Shown: piece after piece, positions 11,403 through 23,700 of the stretch | Position numbering within the stretch: the first letter of the stretch is position 1 | Layout: each line of letters opens with the position of its first letter | NCBI GenBank assembly: GCA_000231825.2 | Contig: JH720315.1 | Span: 1,173,222-1,221,291 of the forward strand | Direction: 5' to 3' | Origin: Tetrahymena elliotti 4EA | Lineage: Eukaryota; Ciliophora; Oligohymenophorea; Hymenostomatida; Tetrahymenidae | DNA: 48,070 nt | The notes under the pieces: generated by a model | The model's input: only the letters and a program-made list of their open reading frames with translations | What the model was told of the DNA's origin: nothing | Database searches by the model: none | Position numbers and translations under genes: made by a program

Positions 11403-14077
11403 TCATAGTAAAAAGTTAAATTTAACTAATCTTTTTGCTTTATATATGTCTCTCATTGTCTTCTTAAATATATATTTATGAATAGCATTGAATCTATTTT
11501 TGCATCAATAAAAAATATAGTTATTATCAAGTATTATGAAGAATTTTACGAGAAAAAGATATTTAGTATTACTAAATTTTAGTATCTGCTAATACCTTCT
11601 AAAATAAAGTGTACATGATAATCTTCAATTTTATTCTTACTTTGATATTTATAAAAAAATTTTTGATTTTTAAATTCATTATGAGAGTACATAAAAATAT
11701 TATATTTTTAAAACATTCAATCTTATTAGTAAACAAAAAAATAAATTTCTCATTTTACAGTTGAAAATTTAAAAAATATTCTTTATTAAATGATATCTTA
11801 GATGAAAAATTCATACATTTAAAAAATTTATTTAAAATTAAAATTTACTTTAGGTTGATTGTCAGCACTTTAACACCACTGCATGGAGATAAATCAAATT
11901 TTTCAGTAAAATGTGATTCTCCAATTGAATTCTCACTTTTAATTTATTTATCAATAATATAAAATATAATAAATTAATTAATTATCAAAGTACTTAAAAT
12001 GTATTCCTAGATTCTAAACTGCTTTAAGTTTGCCTATTCCTTCAATAAGTTCTTTAAATCCTACTTAGGTGAATGAATTAGACCTTTTTATTGATAAAAA
12101 TAATAACCTTTAACTCTTCTTAAATATAAAAAATATTTGACAATAAAATGTATGTGAATGTTAAACATTATATTTAAAGAAATTACTTAAAGTAAAGATC
12201 TAAATTTTTCAAATTTTAGCAATTTCTTATTTACTATCCAAAGTTGCTACTTCCTTGTTAATTGCTGATACTATTTCGGCTATATTTTTTTTATTAAATA
12301 AATTAAATATCTTTGAAATTTAGAATACACATGTTAATTTACTTCAAATCGAGCATTAAATATTCTAAATTTTGACATTTTCCAATTGAAGTGAACAAGC
12401 TTTAAGCTCCTATGTCAGAAATATGATTTGAGCTGTTTTATAAAAATGTTTAGTTGCTTTGCTTTTAAGTAAGATTTTATACTTAAGATAGATAATAGCC
12501 GATTTAAGATTGACACATTTTTCTAATCCAAGAGAAAAATTTGTTGCGCCAATGTCTCCAATGTAATTACCGCTTTAAATTATTATTATTGATATTATAA
12601 ATTAATTGAATCATTTATCAAAAAAATAATTTTACAAAAAGTTGATTTCTAAACTTTGAAGATTTTTACATAATCCTATCCCATTTCCAATAAAATAACT
12701 ACCAGAACCTCCAATGTTATTCAATCTTTGAAATTTATAATTTAATTTAATAAAAGCTCTCTTGTTAACATAGAAATGATATGTTTATTGTTTAAAAAAA
12801 TAATTGACCTTAAATCGAGATTAAGATGAGTTAAGTTGACTAATTTTTCTAAAGCAAGACCTAAATTAGCAGAGCTATCAGAGTGAATTAGATTATTTCT
12901 ACTCAATCAAACAATTTAATTTATATTTTAGATATATTTTAAAAAATGTTTACTGCAACTTCAGAACTAAATTATTTAGATTTGTGCAGTCTTTTAAAAT
13001 ATCAAATTTACTTCCTTCTATTTTGTTGTTTCTATTATTTTTTTAGTATTTAAGATCTTTATTTATTGTTAAATACTCTATTTATAGAACTAAATGAGCA
13101 ATATTGAATAAGTTTAAAATTAGATCTTTTCAAAATTTTAAAAAAAAAATTACAAAAATAAATTTATGAGTGAATGAAGAAGTTAAAAATATGATTTTAT
13201 GTTATTTATTATAATGGAATAAGGATTATTTACGATAGAATTAAAGTTAGACTTTAAAGATTTTTACAATTTCTCAAATGTTATAAATTAGCAATAAAAT
13301 CATCATTTATATTGCTTTCTCTTTTATTTAATTTATTATTATTTTGATATTGATCAGAATGTTTAAATTAATGAATACATTGTTTCTATGCATAAGCTAT
13401 TTAAGGTTGCACATTCAGCCAACCCTTAACTGAAATCAGAAATATAGTCTCCTTTTAAATTGTTTTAACTAAATTTATTATAAGGAGATAAATTCATATG
13501 TTAGTTATTAAATGAGTATAAAATATACCGTATATATAAAGTCAATTTTTGTAAGCTATTGCATTTTCCCAATTCGATTCCTAAATCGCAGAAACCCTAG
13601 TCACCCATTTCATTTTTTCTATCAATTTTATTATTTATAGTAACTTAAAAACTAAAGTTAAAAAGCAAATAAAATTCACCTTAAGTCAATATGTAAATCT
13701 TATAATTTTGTACATTTATTTAGACCACTAGCTATTTTTGAAATACTTTCTTTTCCTAATTAATTGGACCTGAGTCAATTCATAAAGTAATATTTAATTT
13801 ATTGTTTTTAAATACAAACAATCATTCATTTTGAAATTAATAATTACTATTAAAAAAACAAATAGAATTTAAAAGTTAGTTTTACTTTAATTTAAGATGA
13901 AAAACTTAGAGATTTGAACAATTTTAAAGAGTTTCTTCAAGTAAATCTGCTAATTTATTTCCATATTAGTTACAACTGTTAATTTTAAAAAAGCATTAAA
14001 TAAATGTAAAATCTGGGATCAAATTACTTTAAATTTAATTCTATGTTTTGATGGTCATTTAATGAAGAGAGCTGAAA
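11403..14077 (-). CDS. Leucine-rich-repeat protein, multi-exon (5' end unresolved)
   Basis: Fourteen LRR exons and a terminal exon, all joined in phase 2: 13886-13975, 13680-13769, 13529-13618, 13379-13468, 13234-13314, 12954-13031, 12809-12898, 12636-12725, 12483-12572, 12343-12432, 12187-12279, 11994-12083, 11849-11935, 11550-11639, and 11403-11493 ending IYKAKRLVKFNFLL then TGA. Lengths are 78-93 nt, always multiples of three. Typical repeats contain LLEETLQNCSNLQVF or LGIELGKCNSLQKLTL. A further exon piece, about 14028-14077, encodes FQLSSLNDHQNIELNL and also ends in phase 2. No kinase domain is seen in frame. A possible ATG lies further upstream near 14.3 kb, but I could not connect it. 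Repeats and introns are more diverged than in the kinase gene, so the array is older. Probably an intracellular protein-interaction scaffold; this is inference. Confidence 0.8.
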
Positions 14078-15661
14078 CTTTAAATGATATAAAGAATATA
14101 AGAACAATAATATACCTCATTCTCAACAATTTACACTTTAAAAGCTGTTGAATTTCATTTTTAAAAGATCTTTTTTTATTTTTAATATTTGTTATTAATT
14201 TCTAAAAATTGAATGAATTTTTCTGATAAATAATTAATTTGAAACTATTTTGTTTAGCTCTTTTATTTTTTTTGCCTTTATTTTAAAAATAAAAAATTTA
14301 CACATAAAAAATCTTAAAAGTAAGTTATAAAAATAAATTTTATTTTTGCAAGAATTTTATTAATTCAAAAAAGAATTTTTTGTGAATTACTTATTGAAGA
14401 TCAATTATTTTTGAGCAAGAGTTTGATTAAATAGAATTTTATTTGATTAAATAATTAATCTTTTATTTATTTTTAATTAATTGAAATAATTTTATTGATT
14501 GAAAAAATAGCAAGAATAATACATTTTTGAGTTATTAATATAAAATTATCATTTCTTTAAAAAAAAACTCTTGAATTTAAATAACTAATGAATAAAAAAT
14601 AGAATAGTGAAAGTTGATTGAGATGTTTATTTAATTGTATATTGCGTTAATTTTGGTGACAATGATTGTTAGATTAACTGGTATAAAAAATAAATTACTG
14701 TTGATAATTGAATTTAATTGAAGATAATAGTATTTTAATATAAATATTAATAAAATATTAAGATATAAGTTGTTAATTCAAAGCAAATTTAGTATATTTT
14801 CCTTTTTCTTGTTAGATTCATATAGTATTTTTATATTACTCTCACTTAGTCATTTGATACTCTTCAATACTCTACTTATTATTCTAATTTTAGTATATTT
14901 TCTTTAAAACATTGCCTGCTTTATGTTTTGAGCAAACTACCTGCAGGTCAATTCTCAATTATTACAAATAATATTAGCTTTTTGGTTTGTTTGATAGTTG
15001 AAAATATATTCATAGAACTAGTTTAATTAATTTTCTGCAAAGAAAATAGAGAGTAAGCTATTGATAAATTTATGAGATGATTTATTTATTTGTTGGTTGG
15101 TTGATTATTTTAATTAAAACATTAAAAGTCTATTACATTTTTTATGCTGAATGACACGAGAAACATAATCTTTGCACTAGACTTTACTTAATGAGCTTTT
15201 ACTTATATTTTGTTGTTTTTATTATTATGATTAATTTAGTAATTATTATATATTTCTTTTATTCTGTTAGTTTGTGCTGAAATGTGATTGGGGATATTGA
15301 TTTCTTTGTTATTAAATATAGGAATTGCAGATAGGGTAAAGATCTACAATAAGAATAGCCTTTCTTTCAATGATGATAAATCATGAGTTATTTGATCAAA
15401 TTAGACAATAAATGAATGAGAAGATGCTATTTTTTATTGTATTCTTATTAAAACTAAATAATTAATATGATTCATCTATATATTTAAATTAATATATTAT
15501 TTTTTAAATTATTAAAATGGTTATTTTATACTTTATTCATTTGTTTATTTATTTAATTATTATTGGCTTTATTTTTGAAATCATTAGTTAAATTAATTTA
15601 ATTAGTCCAGCTGTTCAAACAATTATTTTGTTTATTTGTATTATTTTATTCACTGGATTAA
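14078..15661. other. Probable 5' exon(s) of the LRR gene and A/T-rich spacer
   Basis: The 14.08-14.35 kb part may hold the first exon of the LRR gene: an open frame from an ATG near 14.3 kb includes MKFNSFQ at 14158, but no splice joins it in phase. From about 14.4 to 15.66 kb I see nothing coding; this is the 3' side of the next minus-strand gene. Confidence 0.45.
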
Positions 15662-16548
15662 TCAGTCATCATTTTGTTCTTCCTTAGGATTATTTCCAGA
15701 GTCGATATAGTCAGTGAAATTATCTTCGTCTTCTTGTTCCATACGTTCTCCGTTGTTACACATGTTATCATTGTTGTTAAGGTTGTTATCAATATCTTCT
15801 AGATTCATGCAATGATCTTAAGCTTTTTCTTCAAAGTTGTTTTGGTTTTCAACTTTGAATTACTAGTTTTGATTGAAGTTTTAAATTTCAAAAAGATTGG
15901 GCTTGCTAGTTTCTTTTTGTTATGAAACAGTGTTAAATACTGTTGAAGGAATACCAATGATGTTTTATGAGTAGGAAGTAGGTTCAATTTTAACTTGATT
16001 AAAAAGCATCTATGATTATTATTGTTGAGATGGAGTGGAAATTGTATGCTTTAAGGGGATGGAAACCTAGCGAGATAAGTCTAAGTTATTTTCTGAGAAC
16101 TTACGAGCATTAGCAGGATGTCCTACAGACATAGATAACTCTTGCTTGACTAAATCAGAGGGAATAGTAGGCTTAAGTTGAGGTGTATTGAAATTGCTTC
16201 TAGAACTGGTGTTGTTATCAGTATCTTGAGAATCATCGTCACCAGCGTTTGTGTTTTCAGACATCTTTTTCACAAATTTTCTAAGGGTTCCCATTTTCTC
16301 AGAAGAGTTTTTTTCAAAATCAAAGTCATATTTAAGAGCCTTACGCAATTAGGCATAATAATCATCTAAAGTTTTTCTTGAGAGACCTACTATTTAAGCT
16401 GCAACATCCAAATTAACTTTTTCGATTTCACCTCTAGCGTTAGTGAAGCCATTGTCATAAAGATTACGCCATTCATCAACTTTACCCTTGACGTAACTGA
16501 TTTATCTTTCTTTAACTCTCTTCTCGCGTGGAATATGCTTGTGATTTT
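15662..16548 (-). CDS. Putative HTH-containing regulatory protein, C-terminal exon
   Basis: One long exon of 295 codons after a TTCTAG acceptor at 16549-16554, entered in phase 1, ending in TGA at 15664-15662. The N-terminal part is basic (IPREKRVKERQISYV), followed by VDEWRNLYDNGFTNARGEI and a predicted helix-turn-helix, LDVAAQIVGLSRKTLDDYYA, then LRKALKYDFDFEK. The rest is low complexity, rich in Asn, Gln, Ser, Asp and Glu, as in many transcription regulators. The acidic tail ends NNPKEEQNDD. Codons include CGC, CGT and many ending in C, unlike the spacer. No ATG lies in frame between the acceptor and an upstream TGA, so at least one 5' exon is missing. A phase-matched donor exists at 19576, making it a possible 3' part of the gene at 19577-20762. 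I do not recognise a named family. Confidence 0.8.
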
Positions 16549-19500
16549 CTAGAAGATTATTAAAAATAATATTAAGTTTTGAACTGATTGATAAAAGAAT
16601 TTTAGATAAATTGATTAGATAATATCAAAAATAGAGTAAATTTTCACAAAGTCTATCAATAATTCAATTTTTGTTAATGCTCTCTTTTTAAATTAATATT
16701 GATGAGAAAATTCTCTTAAAATTATTCATTCATTAATAGGAAAAAGTAATTTACTCACTCAGTATTGATTGATCACTTAATATCAAAGTTAATTAAAAAT
16801 TAAGATTTTTTTTATTTTGCTCTAAATTGACAAATTAACAACTCACCAAAAAAATGTGATTGATTAAATCAATTTAATGATAACAAATAAACTTGTATCA
16901 ATTTCAATTGTATTAGGTATAAAAATTATATTTTAGCAATTAGCTAAACATTTTTGTCATATTTCAAAAATAAAGATATGTAGAGTTTTCAATTCAAAAA
17001 AACAAAAAAAAGTGGAAATTCACTCAAAAGAAAAGAAAAATTATAAAGAATTTTTGGAGCAGGTTTATGATCAATTCTAAAAAGTAAATACTGCTTTTCA
17101 TTTTTTTAAAGTAGTTTATATTTCTATTAACTCAGCTGATTTTTTTATTAGAATATTACTTTCAATCAAATTACGCGCTAAAAATTAATACAAGTTAAGC
17201 TTTTGATCAAATAAACAATAACTTAACTAAATATTCTTTTTTGAGTTATTTATTTTATTAATAATTATACTCGCCTTTTAACCTAAATATTTAACTTTTT
17301 CTTCTTGTTATAATAAAAACTAACTTTTTGTATGATTAAAGCTATTATTTATTAGTGATTTAACACATTATAATTTAAAAATTTGATTTGTTTTGGGTTT
17401 TTTAGAGTAAACTCTCCTAGGGAAAAATTTGAAAAGCTGAGAATGACAAAAATTTTGTTTGTCAAATGCACTCCATAAAAAATTTTAAATAGAAAAATAT
17501 CACAGCTAAATAATTTCTCTCATAAAATATCTTCCACTTTTACTAAAAATATATTTGATTATCTATCTGCATTTTTGGAGTTTTGTTTGTTTGAGATATG
17601 CTATGGGTTTTTAAAAGCATTATCTATTCCCTTCTTTATTACAAAATGATAAGGCTTTATATAAAATTGAAATAGAAAAATATTTGTTTGATTGTATTTT
17701 TGTTTAGATTTTCTCAGAAATTTAAATAAATCTTAGGTTATGTGTGCAAAATTTGTGCAATAGCCTAATATTATTTATAGTTCATGTGAATATAATAATA
17801 ATTATTATTATTTATTTGCCAGCTGCTCCTTTCTGTGTCTATTATAGGATTACAGTTTCTGATTATTACTATAAATGGGGATTAATTAAATCTATTAAAA
17901 ATAATTTGCCTTTCTGCTTTTCTTGAAAGAAACTTAAGCTTGCTAATATAAAATGTTATAATAATTGTTGTTATTTGGAGTAAATCTTTCTAATTTATTT
18001 CTGTATCAACTGTAGAACAAAATAATAATTGAGTGGATTTTAAATCGTAGTTGAAAAAATTAATTTGCATCTATTGAACAGTAAAATAAAATTTTTGTGA
18101 TTTATGGCTTTTTAAATAGTTTCATTAAAAAACAAAATCTTGATGTTGCGTTTGTTCAATTTAAAAAAAAATTTTTGGATTTTTCAATCATTGATTATTT
18201 ATTCATTCAATTGTTGGTTTGCTTGCTTACAAGTGGGCTCAAAAATAATTTGCTGTTTTGGGTAAAGTATTCAGCAAAATTTAAATATTTAATAATAAAT
18301 GAGCAAAAAGGAAAAAGGAAAAGAAAATTAAGGAGTGGCTTATAATTAAGTAAAAATTATGTTTGGATTTATAATTTATATAATAAGAATAACTTTGTTT
18401 TTGTTGTATTTTCTTTCTTCTTGTTTGTGCTCTTTTTTTCTTTCTTTAGTTGCTTCATTCAATAATTGAATTTTATTTTTAATCTATTTTCTTTTCCCAC
18501 CCATAAAATCTTCAAAAATTTGGTGAAAAATTGAACTCGCATTAATAATTTGCTTTTGAGTTTGTTTTGACGTAATATGCGATTTTAAGAATATTTCAAA
18601 ATAATCCAATTTCCTTCATCAAAACAATCAAACAAGCAAACAAAAGAACTATCTATCTATCTATTAATCAATCAGTCAAAGTGATCAAATATATTATTTT
18701 AAATTTGTCATGACAAAAATAGTTTTTTACTGGTATTTTATCACATTCCACTATTTGAATAACCTATAAAAGTCTATTTTTAACCTAAATATTTCCTTTT
18801 TCATTCGCTTTCTATAATAAGCAAGCTATTTTTTACTTGTTTCTTGTTTTAACTATTTCATTTGGTGTAAGCAAATGCTAAATAAGCTTGTTTTTGTATA
18901 GGAAGTATTTAGGTTTTGCCAATTAATTTGATAGTATTTGTTCTATAAATCATTTTTTATGCATACATCTCTAACTAATTCTTCCATTAGACTACTGCGT
19001 TTAAAAATTCCGCCAATGGTAAAATAAAGAACTAATTAATCAATCAATGAGTGATTTGGTGGGATTGAGATTTGCAAAACGGATTAAGAAAAATCGATCA
19101 TTTAAAATTATAAAATTTAGATGGGATTTAAGAGTATTTATTCGGATATTGATGTCTCATGGATATATTGACTCAGAGAAGAATGTAGCAAATAAATAAA
19201 GAAAGAAGGCTTATAAAGGAGATGAAGAAATAAGATTTGAAGAAAATATCAAATAAAATTTAGAATTTTTTAAAGATTTTTGAAGGTGAGTTAATATTTC
19301 TAATAAAAGTTTGAGATATTAATTGTTTTTTTTTGATTTAATTAGGTAATTAATTTATTTATTTGCTAATTATCATTCATTTCATTATTGATTTATTGAT
19401 TGATTGCTTCTTTAAAAAGAGAGTTAATTTGCAAACAATAAGGCAGAAAAAATAAATGCCTATAATTGAATGCTTGAAATGCAAGCAATCATACATGCAA

Positions 19501-19576
19501 ACTTATATTTATGTAAGTATGAGTAGCTAGACTTTGTGTGATTTGAATAAAATTTATAATAGAATAATGAATTTAC
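16549..19576. other. 3-kb A/T-rich stretch: spacer or one long intron
   Basis: No frame here reads like protein on either strand; the open stretches near 17.7 and 18.1 kb have Phe/Ile/Leu/Lys-rich composition typical of non-coding A/T DNA. If the flanking coding blocks are one gene, this is its intron (GTAAATT donor, TTCTAG acceptor). If not, it holds the promoter and first exon of the 15.66-kb gene and the 3' end of the 20.76-kb gene. In the second case the 20.76-kb frame could run on unspliced to a TGA at 19379-19377. Confidence 0.5.
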
Positions 19577-20762
19577 TTGATTGTGATTCATTTTGTGAGG
19601 GGGTGGAGCAGATATCTTTTTATGAAAATTAATCAGAATCTTTATGTTTGTTCTTTCCATTAGACTATTTATTTAAGCAAGTAGAGTTATTGCTGAGGCC
19701 ATTCTAATTTCCGTTTAATTCCCCACTAGCTTGCATGTTGTCAGAAGATTCATGAGTATATTCCTTCTTTAAGTTCAACTGGATGGATTTGCTGCCATAC
19801 CCACCACTTATACCATTATTTATAGTAGAAGCAAAGGAACTTCCTTAATCTTCCATTTTTAAATTTTTCATCACATTTTCATCTTGTTCGATTGGAGATG
19901 ATGAATTTGCTTCTTGCTTTAATTGATCGATCAATCTTCTTGGGTTGTGTAGGGTTTCTATATTTGTTGTTTTTTCGTTTTTGGCTAATGTGTTGTTGCC
20001 GCTATTACTTAAAAAGGTGTTATTTATTAAGCTGTTTTTACTGTTGCTTGATTCAGTGGCCATAGACTATCTTTTAGGTCTAATACTGGAGTTACTAGCT
20101 GAAGTTGTTGAGGTGTTTGAACCAGCATCAGAGTTTGTGCGCTAGTAGCTCTAACTGCTTTGAGTTTTGACACCAAATTTAGCATTCCAGGAAACTCCAT
20201 CTTGAGAGAAATTAGCTTGTGTTTATAAAGAAGTTCCATTCTATGTTGAGTAGTTCCAGTTATTTGTATTTTGCATAGAAGATGATTATTACAAGGAGTT
20301 ATTGAATAAGTTATTATTTTAATACAAAGGATTTTCAGTTTGGTAATAATAAGGCATATTTTCTTCGATCATGGATTAGTAGTTAGCATGAGGAGGCACT
20401 GCATGCTCCTAGTTGGGCTGATATCTCAAGTAAATTGGTTGGGCTTCCTTGAAATTTGAAGATGAAATCTAGCGAAGACGAGTTATGTCGATGTAGTGGC
20501 CTTATACTGGATCCCATATATTAAGATATTAAGCTTGCTTCAAAGGAATGCCGTATTCATGGTAGATAATGTCAAGCCAATCAGGAATCATAATTTAATC
20601 ATCGTTAAGAGGAATCTTCATTTGCTCAAACAATTAAGATTATTAGCTGTTGTCTTGATAGACTTAAACATCCTTACTCATAAATCCTTAGTAAACATTT
20701 TGTCTGCGAAAACCTTAGTGAGACTACAAATGGTTGCTATACTAATTGCGACTTTCTATCAT
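19577..20762 (-). CDS. Asn/Gln/Ser-rich protein, putative regulator (exon 1)
   Basis: Starts at the ATG at 20762, in the context GGAAAAATG with an in-frame TGA 11 codons upstream, and stays open for 395 codons under the ciliate code. The N-terminal half has an ordered block of about 75 residues including IMIPDWLDIIYHEYGIPL, QYLNIWDPVQGHYIDITRL and EAQPIYLRYQPNQ. After that it is Asn/Ser/Gln/Thr-rich with IRPKRQSM, NPRRLIDQLKQE and a Lys-rich NGKNKHKDSD. The WxxI and Asp/Trp/Gly pattern suggests a small folded domain I cannot name. The frame continues to TGA at 19379-19377, but the last 60 residues are hydrophobic and look like intron, so I end the exon at the GTAAATT donor after 19577. It may continue in the exon at 16548. 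Confidence 0.75.
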
Positions 20763-23700
20763 TTTTCCTACTATTTCAATGAACTATTTTCACCTATTAT
20801 GAAGCTTAGCAAGTTTTACAAAGAAATTTTGTTGATTAGCAAATAAGTAAAATGATTTATTCAATGACTTGTTGATAAACGGTTTATTTGATTTTGTTAA
20901 TAGAATTGTTTCTTTCTTTCTTTGTTTATTTAATTGTTTGTTTGTTTGATAGAGTCTATAGTTTGTTTTGATAGCGAATATCTGTTATTATCTAATTAGA
21001 TATAATTTGTTTTTTTGTTTATTTAATTATTTCTTAATTATATTATTTATAAATTAATCAATCGATAAACTAGATTGATTACTTATCAAAAACTATTTAA
21101 GTATGTAAGATTTAATACAATACTAATCCTTTTAAGACTCTTTCTCTTTCCTTCTTTCTATTTGCTTCTTTATTTATTTATTGATTTGATTGTTTCTTTG
21201 CTTTTTTTATTTATTTTTTGTATGTCTAATAAATAAACAAAAAGAGTGAGCAATCTTTATTATATTCCTATTTCTGTTTGTATTCTTTTGATTTTAGTGT
21301 GTTTTTAATAACTTTTCTGTCTATTTCCCCTATTTGTATTATTGATCAAAATAACAAAAGTTTATAATCAATAAGTGATGTAATAGTGAGCTAAAATCTT
21401 TGTAAGCCAGGTTTCGCTTCTGTTTGTTATAAAATTGTTTTAGTTTAGTAGCTCTTTTGATTCGTTTATCTTTTTTTGAGTGTGTATCTATTTTTCTATG
21501 TAATTATGAGCGATTAATTAAATAATAAATTAATTAATTGAGTAGCTACAACAATACTAAAAATCTCTTTTTAAAAATTAAAAAGCAATTTCGATTGATA
21601 TTTTATGATTGATCAAAACTGAATGTTGATCAATTGATTAATAATTTCGCTTCTTTTTTTTTTCTTATTCTTTTTTTTGATAAAGCTAGCTGTCTTTGCC
21701 CTTTTTTTGATTAATAATATTTATAAACAAATATTACACTTATTCATCATTTCTTTTTTTTATTTTATAACACACTATTTATTATACAAATCTCACAAAA
21801 TTTTAAGCAAAAAAAAGCAACACTTTTATTTGTTTACTTAGCTCAAAATAGGAGCTACGACTAACTAACTAAATAATTCAAATATTCTTCAAAACAAATA
21901 CTTCAACTTAATTATTAAAAAAGTTTCAACTTGTAACAATAAAGCAATGAATTCACTTCTATTTTTCCAGTTATTTTTCTGATTGCCTTTTTTCTTCAAA
22001 ATAAAAATTTATTCACTAAATTACTAGTAAATGATGAGCTAAATATTATTTATGTAAATCAACCTGTTTTATTAGCTTTAAAATTTGTCTATTTTTAAAA
22101 GTTACTTAAAAAAGATGCAAAAAAAGTAAATAAATGCCCTTATATACCAAAAAAAAAACACAAATAAATTATTCAACATCACCACCAAAACAATCATTTC
22201 TTAAATACCTAAATTAAAACTCCTTTGTTTAAATACACTTGAAAGAGATAACTTGACTATTTTTGGAAAGCTATTAATATCTCAGCTTTGAAAAAGAAAA
22301 TTCAATGTGAGAAATACATTAGAAATCAACAAATTATTAAAACTACGACAAAAGATTTTAGATGTTGAAAGAAAGCAAGAATTAATTTATTTATTTATAA
22401 ATCTATTGATTGATGATAGATTGATTGATAAACCAATTTATAATAATTATTATTATAAATTTATTTGCTTTGTTTACTTCCAATAAAATTAATCAAATCT
22501 TCTTCTAAAATTAAAAAATTTTTTGGGTTGAGAAAATAATAAATTTTAGTGTGATTTTTATAATTCAAAATAAGATTTTCTTTAATTTCTAATAAATTGC
22601 ACCAGCCAGCCAGCAACTCATTATTTATTTATTCATTCATTCATTCAATCAATTTATGTCTTTTTCCCCATTTCTTTTTCTTTTTTAATTAAACTTCGAC
22701 TCAATTTTCACAAATTTTTTTCTTTTTATGCCAGCTTTCATACATCAATCTATCTTAAAGCTTCAAGTATTGTATTTTTAAGATTCACCTGTTTATTACA
22801 TTTTTAGTATTCTTTCAAAAGTTATGTGCTTTCTGATGGATCTCTGAATATTTATTGTTTATTAATTTAAATCATGCATTTATTTATCCCTTTAACGAAT
22901 ATCATTCCCAATTATCATAGTATAGAGAAAATTTAATTATTAAAATACTTCAAACAATTAACCCAAACCTTAAAACTTAATTCAAAATAACTTTCCTTCA
23001 AATATAAAAAACAAATAAACAAGATTTAAAACACTGTTTATTTTTAATTAATATTTCATTCAGTCAGCCAAAAGCTCCTATTTTTTTATATTTAAACCTA
23101 AAACAAAAATTAATCTATCAACCCTATTCAATTTTCTATAAAAATGCCACTTTCCCCTTATTTTTTCTAAATAATTTCTATCATTTCTCACTAAAATTTA
23201 TCTACCCTTTCATTGAATTACTTTCCCTCTTTTTTTCCTAAAAAATTCAATAAAAAATCCTGCTTTTCTGGATTTTATATTTAAAAATTTAAATCCGCTG
23301 TTTATTTTGATGTGCTTTTGATAGGTCTACAAAAAAAGAAAACAAATGGTAAATATTTTTAATAATTGAGTGCTTTTATATTTCTAATTACCCTGAAGCT
23401 TATTTTGTAATAGATATTATTGTAAAAACTAAAACTTAAAACTAAAAATTCTTTGAAAACTTCAGATCATTTTCGAAGGTAGTTATTAAGAAAGATATTG
23501 GTTTAAATAGTGTAGCTAATTGAAAAAAATAGAATAACAAAATTATATAAATAATATTGATACAATAGAGGAGTTAACGTTGGCATATCAACCCCTATTT
23601 TATTTATAATCACAAACTTTCTTTTTAATTTAAGTAGATGCTAATTTCCCCCAACTTTTTACGCATATATTAAATATGTAAAATAAAATATTCATTTACA

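Noticed and set aside
16178..16369. Open frame on the plus strand
   Set aside because: Lies antisense inside the minus-strand exon 15662-16548, whose sequence has clear codon bias and protein-like composition; this is a shadow.
17744..18345. Two plus-strand open frames near 17.8 and 18.2 kb
   Set aside because: Hydrophobic A/T-derived composition, no domain, and they sit in a spacer or intron of minus-strand genes.
20496..20846. Plus-strand open frame of 116 codons
   Set aside because: Antisense to the 19577-20762 exon, whose minus-strand reading is open for 395 codons and shows motif-like order.
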